Positions 25,568 to 35,205 are shown, counted from the first letter of the stretch. The stretch: DNA of 64,000 bases from Streptomyces wedmorensis (GCF_000716445.1 NZ_JNWK01000012.1:62001-126000), one strand, 5' to 3'. Numbers and translations are program-made. The notes: generated by a model from the letters alone, not told the origin.

Positions 25568-26393
25568 ACTGCTCCTCCACCGCGGCCGAGACGATGGTCG
25601 TGACCGCCTTGAACGTACGGATTGCCTCGTACATCGTCCCGCTGGTGTAGGCGACGCGCCGCTCGCCGCTCCGCGCCACGCCGGGAACCACCGTGGCGGC
25701 GGCGCCCAGGTGCTCGGCGTCGAACTCCAGCTCCACGGTGAAGGGTCCGCCGCGGACCGGTTCGTGCCGGACGGCGAGGGCGGTCGCGGCCTTGGCCGCC
25801 TCGCGGATGTCGGCGGCGGTCCTGGCCGGGGCGCGGCACACCGCCGCGTACCGCGAGACGTGGTCCTTCACCGCGACCTTGGGGGCCTCGGGCGCGTATC
25901 CGAGGGCGTCCTCGCAGGTCAGGTCGTCCCCGGTGACGAGGACGACCGGGACGCCGTACTCGGCGACGACATGGGCGTTGAGCAGGCCCTCACTGGCCCG
26001 CTCCCCGTTGAGCCAGACGCCGGTGATGGAGTTCGCGAGGTAGGTGTGGGCGAGGACTCCTTCGGTGCCGGCACCCGTGTGGTAGCCGACGAAGGCGATG
26101 CCGTCGACGTCCCCGTGCTGCACGCCCTCGACCATCGAGAGGGACTTGTGCCGGCCGGTGAGCATCTCGGCCCGTTCGTCGAGGCGCTCCAGGAGCAGGT
26201 TCCGCATGGACCAGTGCGCCTCGTTGATCAGGACCTCGTCGGCGCCGCCGTCGAAGAAGCCGAGCACGGCGGCGTTCACGTCGGAGGTGAACATCGCGCG
26301 GCACCGCTCCCACTGGGGCGTGCCGGGCAGCACGTCGGCGGGCCAGGTCACGCCCGTCGCGCCCTCCATGTCGGCGCTGATGAGGATCTTCAT
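25560..26393 (-). CDS. M55 family D-aminopeptidase, DppA-like
   Basis: A 277-aa protein of family M55, self-compartmentalising D-aminopeptidases that release D-Ala from D-Ala-D-Ala or related peptides. Zinc-binding residues match the Bacillus DppA pattern: D8 and E10 (ISADMEG), H60 (NEAHWSM) and H105 (GYHTGAG). ATG at 26393 is chosen over the GTG 9 bp upstream because it gives the standard MKILISADMEG start. It is the first gene of the peptidase operon and suggests that peptidoglycan-derived D-amino-acid peptides are at least one substrate. Confidence 0.9.
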   Translation of the reverse strand: MKILISADMEGATGVTWPADVLPGTPQWERCRAMFTSDVNAAVLGFFDGGADEVLINEAHWSMRNLLLERLDERAEMLTGRHKSLSMVEGVQHGDVDGIAFVGYHTGAGTEGVLAHTYLANSITGVWLNGERASEGLLNAHVVAEYGVPVVLVTGDDLTCEDALGYAPEAPKVAVKDHVSRYAAVCRAPARTAADIREAAKAATALAVRHEPVRGGPFTVELEFDAEHLGAAATVVPGVARSGERRVAYTSGTMYEAIRTFKAVTTIVSAAVEEQYG

Positions 26394-26489
26394 GCCTGGC
26401 ACCGTACGCGCCGCCCGGCGGCCCTACCACCCCTGTGGATAACCTCCGTTGGAGTGGACCAATGACGCTCACCGGGACGGCGGTACGGC

Positions 26490-27570
26490 TCAGCCGCGCA
26501 GTTCCGGATACCCCCGGGGGTCGCTGTCGGCCAGTCGGCGCAGGGCCCGCGCGGCCTGCTCCTCGGGCGGAGTGCCGTCGTCCGGGAGGCACCAGAGGTA
26601 CGGGGGTGCGGGCTGCTCCGTGCCGGCTGTGCCGCCGGCGCTCGGGGGCGGTCCGTGGAGGCCGACCACGGTGGTGTCCTGCACCTGGAAGTCGGTGGAG
26701 ATCCACCCCCGACGCAGTCCCCATCGGGCGAGCGGCTCCGGACGCTCGCGCAGCCCCGCGCCGATCAGCCAGGCCGTCTCGCGGGCCGGCCAGGTCCAGC
26801 TCAGATCCTGTTCGGCGCGGGCGATCTCGGCGTCGTACGCGTCGGCGTCGAAACGGTACGCGCGGGGCGTCGGCGGCAGCCCCGGGCGGCATGCCGGGCC
26901 GCCGCCGGCCGTCCCAGACGACGTGCGCGCCCTCGCGCCGCACGGTGACGTACAGGGCGCCGCAGCAGTCTTCGGTGCAGCACGCCTCCGCGAGGCGCAC
27001 CTCCTTCGGTTCGGGCCCGGCCCGCAGCGCTCCGCCGGCGAGGAGCGCCTCCGGCGCCCCGCCAGGTCCCCGGCCGAAGACCGACGGGACGAGCGGACGC
27101 CCGTCCACGAGGAACCGGGTCTCGACGACGTCCGGATCGCCGGGGTCGGCGACGGCGACCTCGATCCGCAGCCGGGGCTCCGCCGAGGTCGCCACGAGCA
27201 CGGCCGTGCGGAGCTCCCGTGCCGTACGGCGGACCCAGTCGGCACGCCGGCGCCCTTCCCGGTCGGGCGGGCTGCCGGGCTCCCCGACGACGGCCAGGAG
27301 CGCGGCCGTGACGGCCCGGCGGCGGCCGGACGGCCAGGAAAGGACGGAGGAGGTCGGTGACGGCGGCGATGGCCTCGGGTGGTTCGGGGCCGTCGTAGGG
27401 CACGCGCGGTGGCCGGGCGTGCCCGGGCAGGGGAAGGCCGCGGCGGGGCAGGGGCGCTTCGGGTGCGGCGTCGCGCAGGCCCTTGGCGTACGCGTACAGC
27501 GAGGGGACGAGCGTCGGGCGCTCGCGGGAGGCGCTCAACGCGCGCGGTGGAGCTCGATTCCGTGAGTCAT
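26490..27570 (-). pseudogene. conserved hypothetical gene broken by three frameshifts
   Basis: A coherent protein can be read only by joining frames: MTHGIELHRA, then (after a (CG)4 run at 27539-27546) LSASRERPTLVPSLYAYAKG; a second shift near 27313-27330 leads to RAVTAALLAVVGEPGSPPD and a Cys-rich centre (EACCTEDCCGALYVTV); a third shift at a (CG)3 run at 26859-26864 leads to AYRFDADAYDAEIARAEQD and the end WCLPDDGTPPEEQAARAL. In two of the three places the change is one CG unit. It may be a real decaying gene or an assembly with indel errors. Function unknown; the CC pairs suggest metal binding. Confidence 0.7.
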
Positions 27571-27700
27571 GGGGGCGTCCTGGTCTCGTGGCGTGGGCCA
27601 CGCCGGCGGTTTACCGAGGGTCCCAATAGGGCCGAAACGTCGCCAACGGGTGCGTATAGGCTGGGTCAGTTGTCGCACCCGACCTTCCGGAGAGCTCTCG

Positions 27701-28984
27701 GTGACCATCGCCTTCACCCCGTCCGAAACCGCGCCCGTCGAGTCCGTGCCCGTCGGATCCGAGCCCCTGGGCTCCGGGATCGTCGTTTCCGAGCCGATCG
27801 GTTCCGAGCCGATCGGTTCCGAGCCCGTCGAGTCCGTCGAGTCCGTCGTGCCCGTCATGGCGGAGGAGCCGGAGTTCTGGGAGCCGTCGGCCCCCGGGCC
27901 GCGGATCGCACCGGACGCCGACGGCGCCGCGGGCGAGGAGGACGACGCGGACGAGGAGGACGACGAGGACGGCCGCGCCGACGAGGAGCACGACCCCGTC
28001 GTCGTCCGTGACGCCCATGACTTCGGGGTCTACGCACGGACCGGCGGCTGGGCGTTCGCCCTGAAGGTGGCCCGGAGCGTGCGACCCGGCGGCCAGGCCG
28101 CCGAGGAGGGGGCGGCACGGACGAAGGTCTCGGCGAAGGCTTTCGCCCGGCTCGCGGGGTGCTCGCCCGAGCGGGTCATGCGCTACTACAAGGCCTGGGA
28201 CATGGCGGCCGACGACGGCCTGGTCCCGCAGTTCGAGGTCCTGGTCCCGGGCGCGGACATCGAGCTGCCCGACGCGGACGTCTGGCTGTCGTACTACACG
28301 TCCCGCAACAGCGCGTCCTCGGTGCGCGGCCAGGCGATCACCGCCGCGGCCGAGGCGGAGGGCATCCGACCGACGAAGGCCCTGGAGGTCGCGGAGAACC
28401 CGACGGCGCTGCGGGCCGCGATCCTCGCCGACCCGGGCACGGCCGAGGCCGCGCGCGGCGCGCTGCTGGACCGGATGAAGGAGGACCCCGCCCTCCAGAC
28501 CGAGATGGCCCGCGCCATCGCCCGTACCGACGACCTGAAGAAGGCGGTGGCGAGCGAGGCGAAGGCGGCCGACCGCATCGGGTACGTGCGCCAGATCGTC
28601 GAGAACGGGCAGATCAGGACCCCCGCCGGGCAGACCGTCGAGGCGCCGGCCGAGCTGCGCGCCGAGGCCGAGCGGCACCTGTCGCTCCTCGACGAGCTCG
28701 ACGACTCGGAGGAGGCGGGCGAGTGGGCCGGCGAGGCCTACGACGCCGTGAAGGGCCTGGTCGCCAAGGCGGTCGAGGAGAACCCCGCGCTGCGCGTCCA
28801 GGAGCGCCGGACGAAGTTCTACAACAGCCTGCAGAAGGCGACGAAGGTCTTCGAGGAGCTGACGCTCGACGAGGTGATGGAGGAGGACATCTACGAGGCG
28901 GACATGCTCCAGCGCCTCGAAGCCCTCCAGGAGGCGATCGGCACCTGCATCAGCGCGCTGCGCAAGGCGACGACCACCTCCTGA
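27701..28984 (+). CDS. acidic repeat-containing protein with putative HTH region
   Basis: A 427-aa protein. The N-terminus has a degenerate pentapeptide repeat (xxSEP/GSEP, two exact 15-bp units at 27791-27820), then a strongly acidic stretch (GEEDDADEEDDEDGRADEE). From about residue 100 it looks globular and helical; KAFARLAGCSPERVMRYYKAW resembles a helix-turn-helix, and the C-terminal 150 residues are long helices with coiled-coil character (LQKATKVFEELTLDEVMEED). GTG at 27701 follows GGAGAG. It may be a DNA-binding or chromosome-associated protein; this is inference from composition, the family is not recognised. Confidence 0.7.
   Translation: MTIAFTPSETAPVESVPVGSEPLGSGIVVSEPIGSEPIGSEPVESVESVVPVMAEEPEFWEPSAPGPRIAPDADGAAGEEDDADEEDDEDGRADEEHDPVVVRDAHDFGVYARTGGWAFALKVARSVRPGGQAAEEGAARTKVSAKAFARLAGCSPERVMRYYKAWDMAADDGLVPQFEVLVPGADIELPDADVWLSYYTSRNSASSVRGQAITAAAEAEGIRPTKALEVAENPTALRAAILADPGTAEAARGALLDRMKEDPALQTEMARAIARTDDLKKAVASEAKAADRIGYVRQIVENGQIRTPAGQTVEAPAELRAEAERHLSLLDELDDSEEAGEWAGEAYDAVKGLVAKAVEENPALRVQERRTKFYNSLQKATKVFEELTLDEVMEEDIYEADMLQRLEALQEAIGTCISALRKATTTS
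27731..27850. repeat. in-frame 15-bp repeats encoding GSEP units
   Basis: Two exact copies of a 15-bp unit (27791-27805, 27806-27820) are flanked by degenerate versions that keep frame and encode VGSEP, IGSEP or VESVESV. Confidence 0.75.
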
Positions 28985-28993
28985 GGGTGTCGG

Positions 28994-31519
28994 TCAGTCC
29001 TGGTGGCCGAGCTGGAGGTCGCGCTCGGTGCGGCCGCCGCCGGCCATCTGGAGGACCGTGGCGACGGGCGGGTAACCGGCGGCGATGACCGTGTACTCGC
29101 CGGAGGACAGGTCCACGAAGCGGAACGTGCCGTCGGCGCCGGTGGTGAGGGTGTCGACGACGTTCCCGGCCGCGTCGAGCAGGGTGACCCGGGCGTCCTC
29201 GACGGGACGCCCGCCGCCGGCCCGTACCGTGCCGCGCAGCACCGCGCCGCCGGCCAGCTCGATGTCCTGGCGGGTCTCGCGGGAGGCCTGGACGCTCACG
29301 GGAAGCGCGGCGGGGCGGAAGGCGGGGGCGCTGGCGGCGAGCGTGTACTCGCCCGCGACGAGCTCGCCGATGACGTACCCGCCCTCGCGTCCGCTGCGGG
29401 TGGAGGCGACGACCTCGCCGCGTACGTCGGTGAGGGTGACGGCGGCGTCCCGCACCGGGGTGCCGTCGGCGGTGACGACGTTGCCCGCGAGCCGCCCGGC
29501 GCCGCCGAGGACGACGTCGAGTTCGACCGGCCGGTCGCCGACGGTGACGGACACGGCCTGCGGCTGGTGTCCGCCGGCCGCCGCGATGAGGACGTACGCG
29601 CCGCCGCCGGGGACGCTGAGCGCGTACCGCCCGTCCTCCCCGCTGGCGCCGCGGCCGACCTGCCGCCCCTGGACGTCGATGAGGGTGAGGGCGGCCCGGG
29701 GCACCCGGCTGCCGTCGTGGTGCTGGACGGCGCCGCAGACGGGCACTCCGGAGTGCGGCGGGGCGGCGGCGGGCGCGGGGGCGGCGTGGCGGGCGTGCGG
29801 CACCGCCTGGACCCCGCCGAAGCCGTCGGCGAGCGGGGCGTCGGTGGCCTCGGTGAGCGGGCTGTGGTGGGACACCAGCGGTTTCTCCTTGAGGAAGAAG
29901 GCGAGGACGAGGCCGAGCACGAGGACCGGCACGAGGTAGAGGAAGATCCGCGGCATCGCGTCCGCGTACGCCTGGACGTACGCGTCGCGGAGTGCCGGCG
30001 GCAGGGTGTGGACGCCCTGGGGGGTGATCGACTCGACGGGTGGCGGTGACCCGGGGCCGCCCTGTGCGAGGACGCCCGCGAGCCGGTCGCCGAGTGCGTC
30101 GTCGAACCGGGAGGCGAAGAGGGTGCCGAAGACCGCGGCGCCGACGCTGCCGCCGATCTGCCGGAAGTAGTTGTGGGCGCTGGTGGCGGTGCCGAGGTCG
30201 GAGGGTCGTACGGAGTTCTGCACGGCGAGCACGAGGACCGGCATGACGAGGCCGATGCCGGTGCCGAGGACGGCCTGCCACAGGCTGTGCTGGAGGCGCG
30301 GGGTGTCGGCGTCCATGCGCGAGAGCAGCCACATGCCGAGGACGGAGACGGCGCCGCCGGCCACCGGATAGGCCTTGTAGCGGCCGGTGCGGCTGATCAG
30401 CCGGCCGGAGACGACGGAGGCGACGACGATGCCGCCCATCAGGGGCAGCATGAGGAGGCCGGACTCGGTGGCGGTGGCGCCCTCGACCATCTGCAGGAAG
30501 CTCGGCAGGTAGCTGGCGGCGCCGAAGAGCGCGATGCCGACGACCGCGCCGACGAGGGCGGTGACGGTGAAGACGGAGTCGCGGAACAGCCGGAGCGGGA
30601 TGAGGGGTTCGGGCGCGAAGTGCTCGACGACCAGGAAGAGGAGGGTGGTTCCGGCGGCTCCGCAGGCCAGGGCGAGGACGACCCGGGAGTCCCAGGCGTA
30701 CTCGGTGCCGCCCCAGCTGGTCAGCAGGACCAGGCAGGTGGAGGCGGCGGCGAGGAGCAGGGCCCCGAGGACGTCGAAGCGCGCGCGTGCCGCGGGCTTG
30801 GGCAGTTCGAGGACGACGGCGACGACGGCGAGGGTGACGAGCCCGAAGGGCACGTTGAAGTAGAAGCACCAGCGCCAGGAGAGGTGGTCGGTGAAGAAGC
30901 CGCCGAGGAGGGGGCCGGCGACGGAGGCGAGGCCGAAGGCGGCGCCGATGAGGCCCATGTACCGGCCGCGCTCCCGGGCGGGGACGATGTCGGCGATGAT
31001 CGCCTGGACGCCGATCATGAGTCCGCCGGCGCCGGCGCCCTGGATCGCCCGGAAGGCGATGAGCTCGTCCATGGACCGTGACCAGCCTGCGAGGCCCGAG
31101 CCGATGACGAAGACGACGATGGCGAAGAGGAAGACGCCCTTGCGGCCGAGGAGGTCGCCCAGCTTTCCGTAGACGGGCAGGCCGATGGTGGAGGTCAGCA
31201 GGTAGGCGGTGATCGCCCAGGACATCCGGTCCAGGCCCTGGAGTTCGCCGACGATCTTCGGCAGGGCGGTGGCGACGATCATCTGCTCCAGCGCGGCGAG
31301 GAGCAGCGCGAGCATGAGGCCGCAGAACACGAGCCGGACGCGCCGGGGGTCGAAGTCGGCCGGGCCGGGGTCGGGCGGGGGCGCGAGGTCGGCGGGCGGA
31401 CCGTCCGCGGCGGGCGGTTCCGCGTCCTCCGCCGCGCTGTCGACGTACTCCGCGGTGGTGATCGCACCCACGTACCTGCTCCCCTCGTCACGGCGTCTGC
31501 GCCGCGCCATTCTTCGCAT
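28994..31519 (-). CDS. MFS drug efflux transporter fused to three carboxypeptidase-regulatory-like repeats
   Basis: An 841-aa fusion. Residues about 60-545 are a 14-helix DHA2-type major facilitator ([54 protein letters not shown]), as in EmrB/QacA multidrug exporters. From residue 591 three beta-sandwich repeats of about 83 residues follow ([55 protein letters not shown]), each like a carboxypeptidase-regulatory or Cna-B unit. ATG codons at 31519 and 31510 are both possible starts. The repeats are usually extracellular modules, so the topology of the C-terminus is an open question. Confidence 0.88.
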   Translation of the reverse strand: MRRMARRRRRDEGSRYVGAITTAEYVDSAAEDAEPPAADGPPADLAPPPDPGPADFDPRRVRLVFCGLMLALLLAALEQMIVATALPKIVGELQGLDRMSWAITAYLLTSTIGLPVYGKLGDLLGRKGVFLFAIVVFVIGSGLAGWSRSMDELIAFRAIQGAGAGGLMIGVQAIIADIVPARERGRYMGLIGAAFGLASVAGPLLGGFFTDHLSWRWCFYFNVPFGLVTLAVVAVVLELPKPAARARFDVLGALLLAAASTCLVLLTSWGGTEYAWDSRVVLALACGAAGTTLLFLVVEHFAPEPLIPLRLFRDSVFTVTALVGAVVGIALFGAASYLPSFLQMVEGATATESGLLMLPLMGGIVVASVVSGRLISRTGRYKAYPVAGGAVSVLGMWLLSRMDADTPRLQHSLWQAVLGTGIGLVMPVLVLAVQNSVRPSDLGTATSAHNYFRQIGGSVGAAVFGTLFASRFDDALGDRLAGVLAQGGPGSPPPVESITPQGVHTLPPALRDAYVQAYADAMPRIFLYLVPVLVLGLVLAFFLKEKPLVSHHSPLTEATDAPLADGFGGVQAVPHARHAAPAPAAAPPHSGVPVCGAVQHHDGSRVPRAALTLIDVQGRQVGRGASGEDGRYALSVPGGGAYVLIAAAGGHQPQAVSVTVGDRPVELDVVLGGAGRLAGNVVTADGTPVRDAAVTLTDVRGEVVASTRSGREGGYVIGELVAGEYTLAASAPAFRPAALPVSVQASRETRQDIELAGGAVLRGTVRAGGGRPVEDARVTLLDAAGNVVDTLTTGADGTFRFVDLSSGEYTVIAAGYPPVATVLQMAGGGRTERDLQLGHQD

Positions 31520-31632
31520 TGCAGGCGAAGGGGGAGCAAGTCGGGCGGTAGGGGAGGCCGGTGGCGCCCCGGGGGGCGAACATCCCTGCGCTACGGCGCA
31601 CTTGGCTCGCTCATCAGCGCGTTTACGAGGAG

Positions 31633-31679
31633 GCCCGCGCCCCCTCGGTGCGCGGGGGCTCCGGTACGGGGGCGCGGGC
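31633..31679 (-). terminator. hairpin downstream of the SRPBCC gene
   Basis: An 11-bp perfect stem GCCCGCGCCCC/GGGGCGCGGGC (31634-31644 region with 31669-31679) lies 32 bp past the minus-strand stop at 31711. Confidence 0.5.
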
Positions 31680-31710
31680 GATCCACTCGAATCGGTGAAC
31701 GCTCAGGGCG

Positions 31711-32154
31711 TTACTTCTCGACCTCGTCCGCCAGCTTGGCGAGGACGGCGTCGTAGATCCGGCCGAGGCCCTTGGGCGCGAAGGTCTTCTCGAAGAAGCC
31801 GCCGATGCCTCCGGCGCCGTTCCAGACGGTGGTGACGACGGCGCGGGACTTGCCCTCGCCGGCGGGGGTCACGGTCCAGGTGGTGACCATGGACGAGTTG
31901 CGGTCCTTCTCGACGAGCTGTCCGTCGGTGGGCTCGGTGACCTCCAGGAGGCAGTCGCGGACGCGCTTGCTGGTGGCCTGGAGCTTCCAGTGGACGAGGG
32001 TGCCCTCGCCGTCGCCGCCCTCGCGGACCTCGTACTCGCTGAAGTGCTCGGGGAGCACCTTCGCGCGCGTACCGCTGTAGTCGGCCAGCGCGTCGAACAC
32101 CGTCTCCGCGTCCGCGGCGATGATCCGTTCCGTGGTGGCCTCGACCTGCGCCAT
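31711..32154 (-). CDS. SRPBCC-family (START/polyketide-cyclase-like) protein
   Basis: A 147-aa single-domain protein with the SRPBCC fold pattern: an N-terminal strand (VEATTERIIAADAETVFDAL), a curved central sheet (TWTVTPAGEGKSRAVVTT) and a long C-terminal helix (GLGRIYDAVLAKLADEVEK). Such proteins bind hydrophobic ligands or act as polyketide cyclases/aromatases; here it is a stand-alone Streptomyces member of unknown ligand. GGAGGAAG precedes the ATG. It diverges from the radical SAM gene. Confidence 0.85.
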   Translation of the reverse strand: MAQVEATTERIIAADAETVFDALADYSGTRAKVLPEHFSEYEVREGGDGEGTLVHWKLQATSKRVRDCLLEVTEPTDGQLVEKDRNSSMVTTWTVTPAGEGKSRAVVTTVWNGAGGIGGFFEKTFAPKGLGRIYDAVLAKLADEVEK

Positions 32155-32244
32155 TGACTTCCTCCAGCTTGTGGTTCCTCGGGGTGTGGGCCAAGCGAAC
32201 CACGTGGGGTCCGGCGGGCGAAATCCGGGTTGCGACAATCAAGG

Positions 32245-32262
32245 GAACAGGTGTTCTATTCT
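32245..32262 (+). promoter_or_regulatory. LexA-type SOS box overlapping the -10 of the radical SAM gene
   Basis: GAACAGGTGTTC (32245-32256) has the GAAC-N4-GTTC core of Gram-positive and actinobacterial LexA sites (consensus CGAACRNRYGTTYC; 12 of 14 positions agree). A strong -10 box, TATTCT, follows directly at 32257-32262, 38 bp before the ATG, so bound LexA would block the promoter. This is the only such core I saw in an intergenic region of the window. Confidence 0.65.
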
Positions 32263-32299
32263 GGGCGCACGGTCGAGAACGGCAACCGAGGAGGCGTCC

Positions 32300-33340
32300 A
32301 TGCGCTGGGACCATCTGGGCGACACCCCGGGCGGCGCGACGGCACCCGCCGACATCGCCCTGTTCGGTACGGACGCGGTCACCACCCGCACCTTCGACAC
32401 CCCCGAGTTCCGCGGCATCACCTTCCACGAGGTGCGGGCCCGCTCGATCCTCAACCGGGTGCCCGGCGCCTCCCGGATGCCGTTCGAGTGGACGGTCAAC
32501 CCGTACCGGGGCTGCACGCACGCGTGCGTGTACTGCTTCGCCCGCAAGTCCCACGGTTATCTCGACCTCGACACCGGACTCGGCTTCGACTCCCAGATCG
32601 TCGTCAAGGTCAACGCCCCGGAGCTGCTCGCCCGCCAGCTCGCCTCCGCCCGCTGGCAGGGAGCGCACATCGCCATGGGCACCAACGTGGACTGCTACCA
32701 GCGCGCCGAGGGCCGCTACCACCTCATGCCGGGCATCCTCGCCGCGCTGCGGGACCGGGCCAACCCGTTCTCGATCCTCACCAAGGGCACCCTGATCCTG
32801 CGCGACCTGGAGCTCCTCACCCAGGCCGCCCGGGTCACCGAGGTCGGCATCTCCGTCTCCGTCGGCTTCACCGACGAGGAGCTGTGGCGGACCGTCGAAC
32901 CGGGCACGCCCTCACCGCAGCGCCGCCTGGACGTCGTCCGCGTCCTCGGTGAGCACGGCATCGACTGCGGGGTGCTGATGGCTCCGGTGGTGCCGTTCCT
33001 CGGCGACCGGCCCGAGCAGCTGCGCGAGACGGTGCGCGCGATCGCCGAGGCCGGGGCGAGCTCGGTCACCCCGCTCGTCCTGCACCTGCGGCCGGGCGCC
33101 CGCGAGTGGTTCATGCGATGGCTGCGCGAGCACCACCCCGGCCTGGTGGGGCGGTACGAACGGATGTACGCGTCCGGGGCCTACGCGCCGACCTGGTACC
33201 AGCGGCGGATCACCCGTCAGGTGCACGAACTGGCCGCCGAGTTCGGCATCGGGCCCGCCCACCGGGGTGCGTCGCGCCGGGTTCCCCTCCCCGAGGGACC
33301 GGCCGGGGCGGCCACCCCGGAGCAGCTCACCTTCCTCTGA
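32300..33340 (+). CDS. Rv2578c-family radical SAM protein
   Basis: A 346-aa radical SAM enzyme. The 4Fe-4S cluster Cys are C72, C76 and C79 (CTHACVYC), in the context NPYRGCTHACVYCFARKSH shared with spore-photoproduct-lyase-like and Rv2578c proteins. MGTNVDCYQRAEGRYHLMPG and FSILTKGTLILRDLELL are further family marks. It should generate a 5'-deoxyadenosyl radical; the substrate is unknown. GAGGAGG precedes the ATG. The LexA-type box in its promoter suggests a role in DNA damage response. Confidence 0.88.
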   Translation: MRWDHLGDTPGGATAPADIALFGTDAVTTRTFDTPEFRGITFHEVRARSILNRVPGASRMPFEWTVNPYRGCTHACVYCFARKSHGYLDLDTGLGFDSQIVVKVNAPELLARQLASARWQGAHIAMGTNVDCYQRAEGRYHLMPGILAALRDRANPFSILTKGTLILRDLELLTQAARVTEVGISVSVGFTDEELWRTVEPGTPSPQRRLDVVRVLGEHGIDCGVLMAPVVPFLGDRPEQLRETVRAIAEAGASSVTPLVLHLRPGAREWFMRWLREHHPGLVGRYERMYASGAYAPTWYQRRITRQVHELAAEFGIGPAHRGASRRVPLPEGPAGAATPEQLTFL

Positions 33341-33480
33341 ATCCACATTCGGAGAACCGGCTCGGACGTCCGGCCCGATCATCGGACCGGTCACCTGACA
33401 CGCCGTCGGATCCTCCTCTGTTCGGGTCAACTCTGGCCGAAACAGGTCCTGCCGCGGCCCGCACGGGACACAAAGGCCCC

Positions 33481-35154
33481 ATGACCCCACGCGCAGGAAT
33501 GCTGATCGCCGCTGGAGCGCTGGTCGCCGGGACGGTCACCGTCCTGCCCGCCGCTCCCGCGGGTGCCGGAGAACCGGCCCCCCGTCCGCTGCCGCCGCTC
33601 GCCTGGACCGGCTGCGCCACCGAGGCGTACCCGAAGCTCCAGTGCGCCACCCTGAAGGTGCCGCTCAACCACGACGACCCGGCCGGGCGGAGCATCACGC
33701 TCGCCCTCACGCGGGTCCCGCACACCGCGGGTACGTTCCAGGGCCCGCTGCTCGTCAACCCGGGCGGGCCCGGCGGCAGCGGGCGCGCGATGGCCGGGTA
33801 CGTGGCGGCCTCACTGCCCCCGAAGGTGGCCGCCGAGTACGACGTGATCGGCTTCGACCCGCGCGGGGTCGGCAAGAGCGAGCCCGCGCTCGACTGCAAG
33901 CCCGGCCACTTCGCGCCGGTGCGCGCCGACTCGGTGCCGACCGGGGCCGAGGCCGAGCGGGCGGCGGTCGACCGGGCCCGGTCCTTCGCCGAGGCCTGCG
34001 GCAAGAAGTACGCCGACGTCCTGCCGTACATCGACACGGTGAGCACCGCACGGGACCTCGACGCCATCCGCGTCGCGCTCGGGGCCCCGCAGATCAACTA
34101 CCTCGGCTACTCGTACGGCACCTACCTGGGCGCGGTGTACGCCCGGCTCCACCCTGACCGGGTGCGCCGCATGGCACTGGACTCCGTCGTCAACCCGCAC
34201 GGCGTCTGGTACGAGGACAACATCTCCCAGGACTACGCCTTCGACACCCGCCACAAGGACTTCATGGCCTGGGTGGCCCGCCAGGACGCCGTCTACAGGC
34301 TGGGCACCGACCCGGCCGCGGTCGAGGCCGCCTGGTACCGGATGCGCGACGCGCTGCGGGCCGCCCCGGCCGGCGGGAAGGTCGGGCCGGGCGAGCTGGA
34401 GGACACCTTCCTGCCCGGCGGGTACTACAACGGCTACTGGCCCCGCCTGGCGAACGCGTTCTCGGCGTACGTCAACGACGCCGACCCGGCGCCGCTGAAG
34501 GAGGCGTACGAACGGTACGGGGAGGCCGACGCGGCCGCGGACAACGGCTACTCGGTCTACACGAGCGTGCAGTGCCGGGACGCGGCATGGCCCCGCGACT
34601 GGAACGTCTGGCGCAAGGACAGCTGGGACGTGCACGCGAAGGCGCCGTTCTCCACCTGGAACAACGCCTGGTACAACGCGCCGTGCGCGTTCTGGCCGGT
34701 CGAGTCCCTGACCCCGCCGGACGTGACCAACGACCGGCTGCCGCCGGTCCTCATCCTCCAGGCCACCGACGACGCGGCGACCCCGTACGAGGGCGGGGTC
34801 GCCCTGCACCGGCTCGTCCGCGGCTCCAGCCTGGTCGTCGAGCAGGGCGGCGGGAACCACGGGGTGACCCTCGGCGGCAACGACTGCCTCGACGACCACC
34901 TGACCGCCTACCTCGCCACCGGCAAGGTCCCGCGCGCCGAGGGCGACGCCGAGGTGGACGCCGTCTGCGAGGCGCTTCCGGAGCCGGAGCCCGAGCCGCT
35001 GACCGCCGCGGGGAAGAAGGCCCAGGGCAAGAAGGCCGCGGACGAGCAGACCTCCGGGGAAAAGGCACCGGAGAAGCGCGCCGGGCGGGCCGGCATCCCG
35101 CTCGCGGAGCCGATCGGCGTAGCCCTGCACGGGCTCCTCGGCCACGTGCGCTGA
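33481..35154 (+). CDS. secreted tripeptidyl-aminopeptidase-like alpha/beta hydrolase
   Basis: A 557-aa protein with an N-terminal signal peptide (residues 1-29, ending APAGAGA-like) and an alpha/beta-hydrolase core: oxyanion loop NPGGPGGSGR near 95-101, nucleophile S211 (GYSYGTYLG), the Asp in ILQATDDAATPY and the His in QGGGNHGVTLGG, plus the Cys-rich TAP-type C-terminus. This is the layout of Streptomyces tripeptidyl aminopeptidases and related proteases (Tap, SlpD/E-like). The C-terminal 50 residues are Lys/Glu-rich (GKKAQGKKAADEQ) and may tether it to the wall. Likely a cell-surface or extracellular peptidase. Confidence 0.87.
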   Translation: MTPRAGMLIAAGALVAGTVTVLPAAPAGAGEPAPRPLPPLAWTGCATEAYPKLQCATLKVPLNHDDPAGRSITLALTRVPHTAGTFQGPLLVNPGGPGGSGRAMAGYVAASLPPKVAAEYDVIGFDPRGVGKSEPALDCKPGHFAPVRADSVPTGAEAERAAVDRARSFAEACGKKYADVLPYIDTVSTARDLDAIRVALGAPQINYLGYSYGTYLGAVYARLHPDRVRRMALDSVVNPHGVWYEDNISQDYAFDTRHKDFMAWVARQDAVYRLGTDPAAVEAAWYRMRDALRAAPAGGKVGPGELEDTFLPGGYYNGYWPRLANAFSAYVNDADPAPLKEAYERYGEADAAADNGYSVYTSVQCRDAAWPRDWNVWRKDSWDVHAKAPFSTWNNAWYNAPCAFWPVESLTPPDVTNDRLPPVLILQATDDAATPYEGGVALHRLVRGSSLVVEQGGGNHGVTLGGNDCLDDHLTAYLATGKVPRAEGDAEVDAVCEALPEPEPEPLTAAGKKAQGKKAADEQTSGEKAPEKRAGRAGIPLAEPIGVALHGLLGHVR

Positions 35155-35172
35155 CCCCGCCGCACCGGCCGG

Positions 35173-35205
35173 CAGTGCCCGCACCCCACGGGGTGGCGGG
35201 CACTG
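35173..35205 (+). terminator. terminator after the secreted peptidase
   Basis: A 10-bp perfect outer stem (35173-35182 with 35196-35205) with a further ACCCC/GGGGT inner stem lies 20 bp past the stop. Confidence 0.7.
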
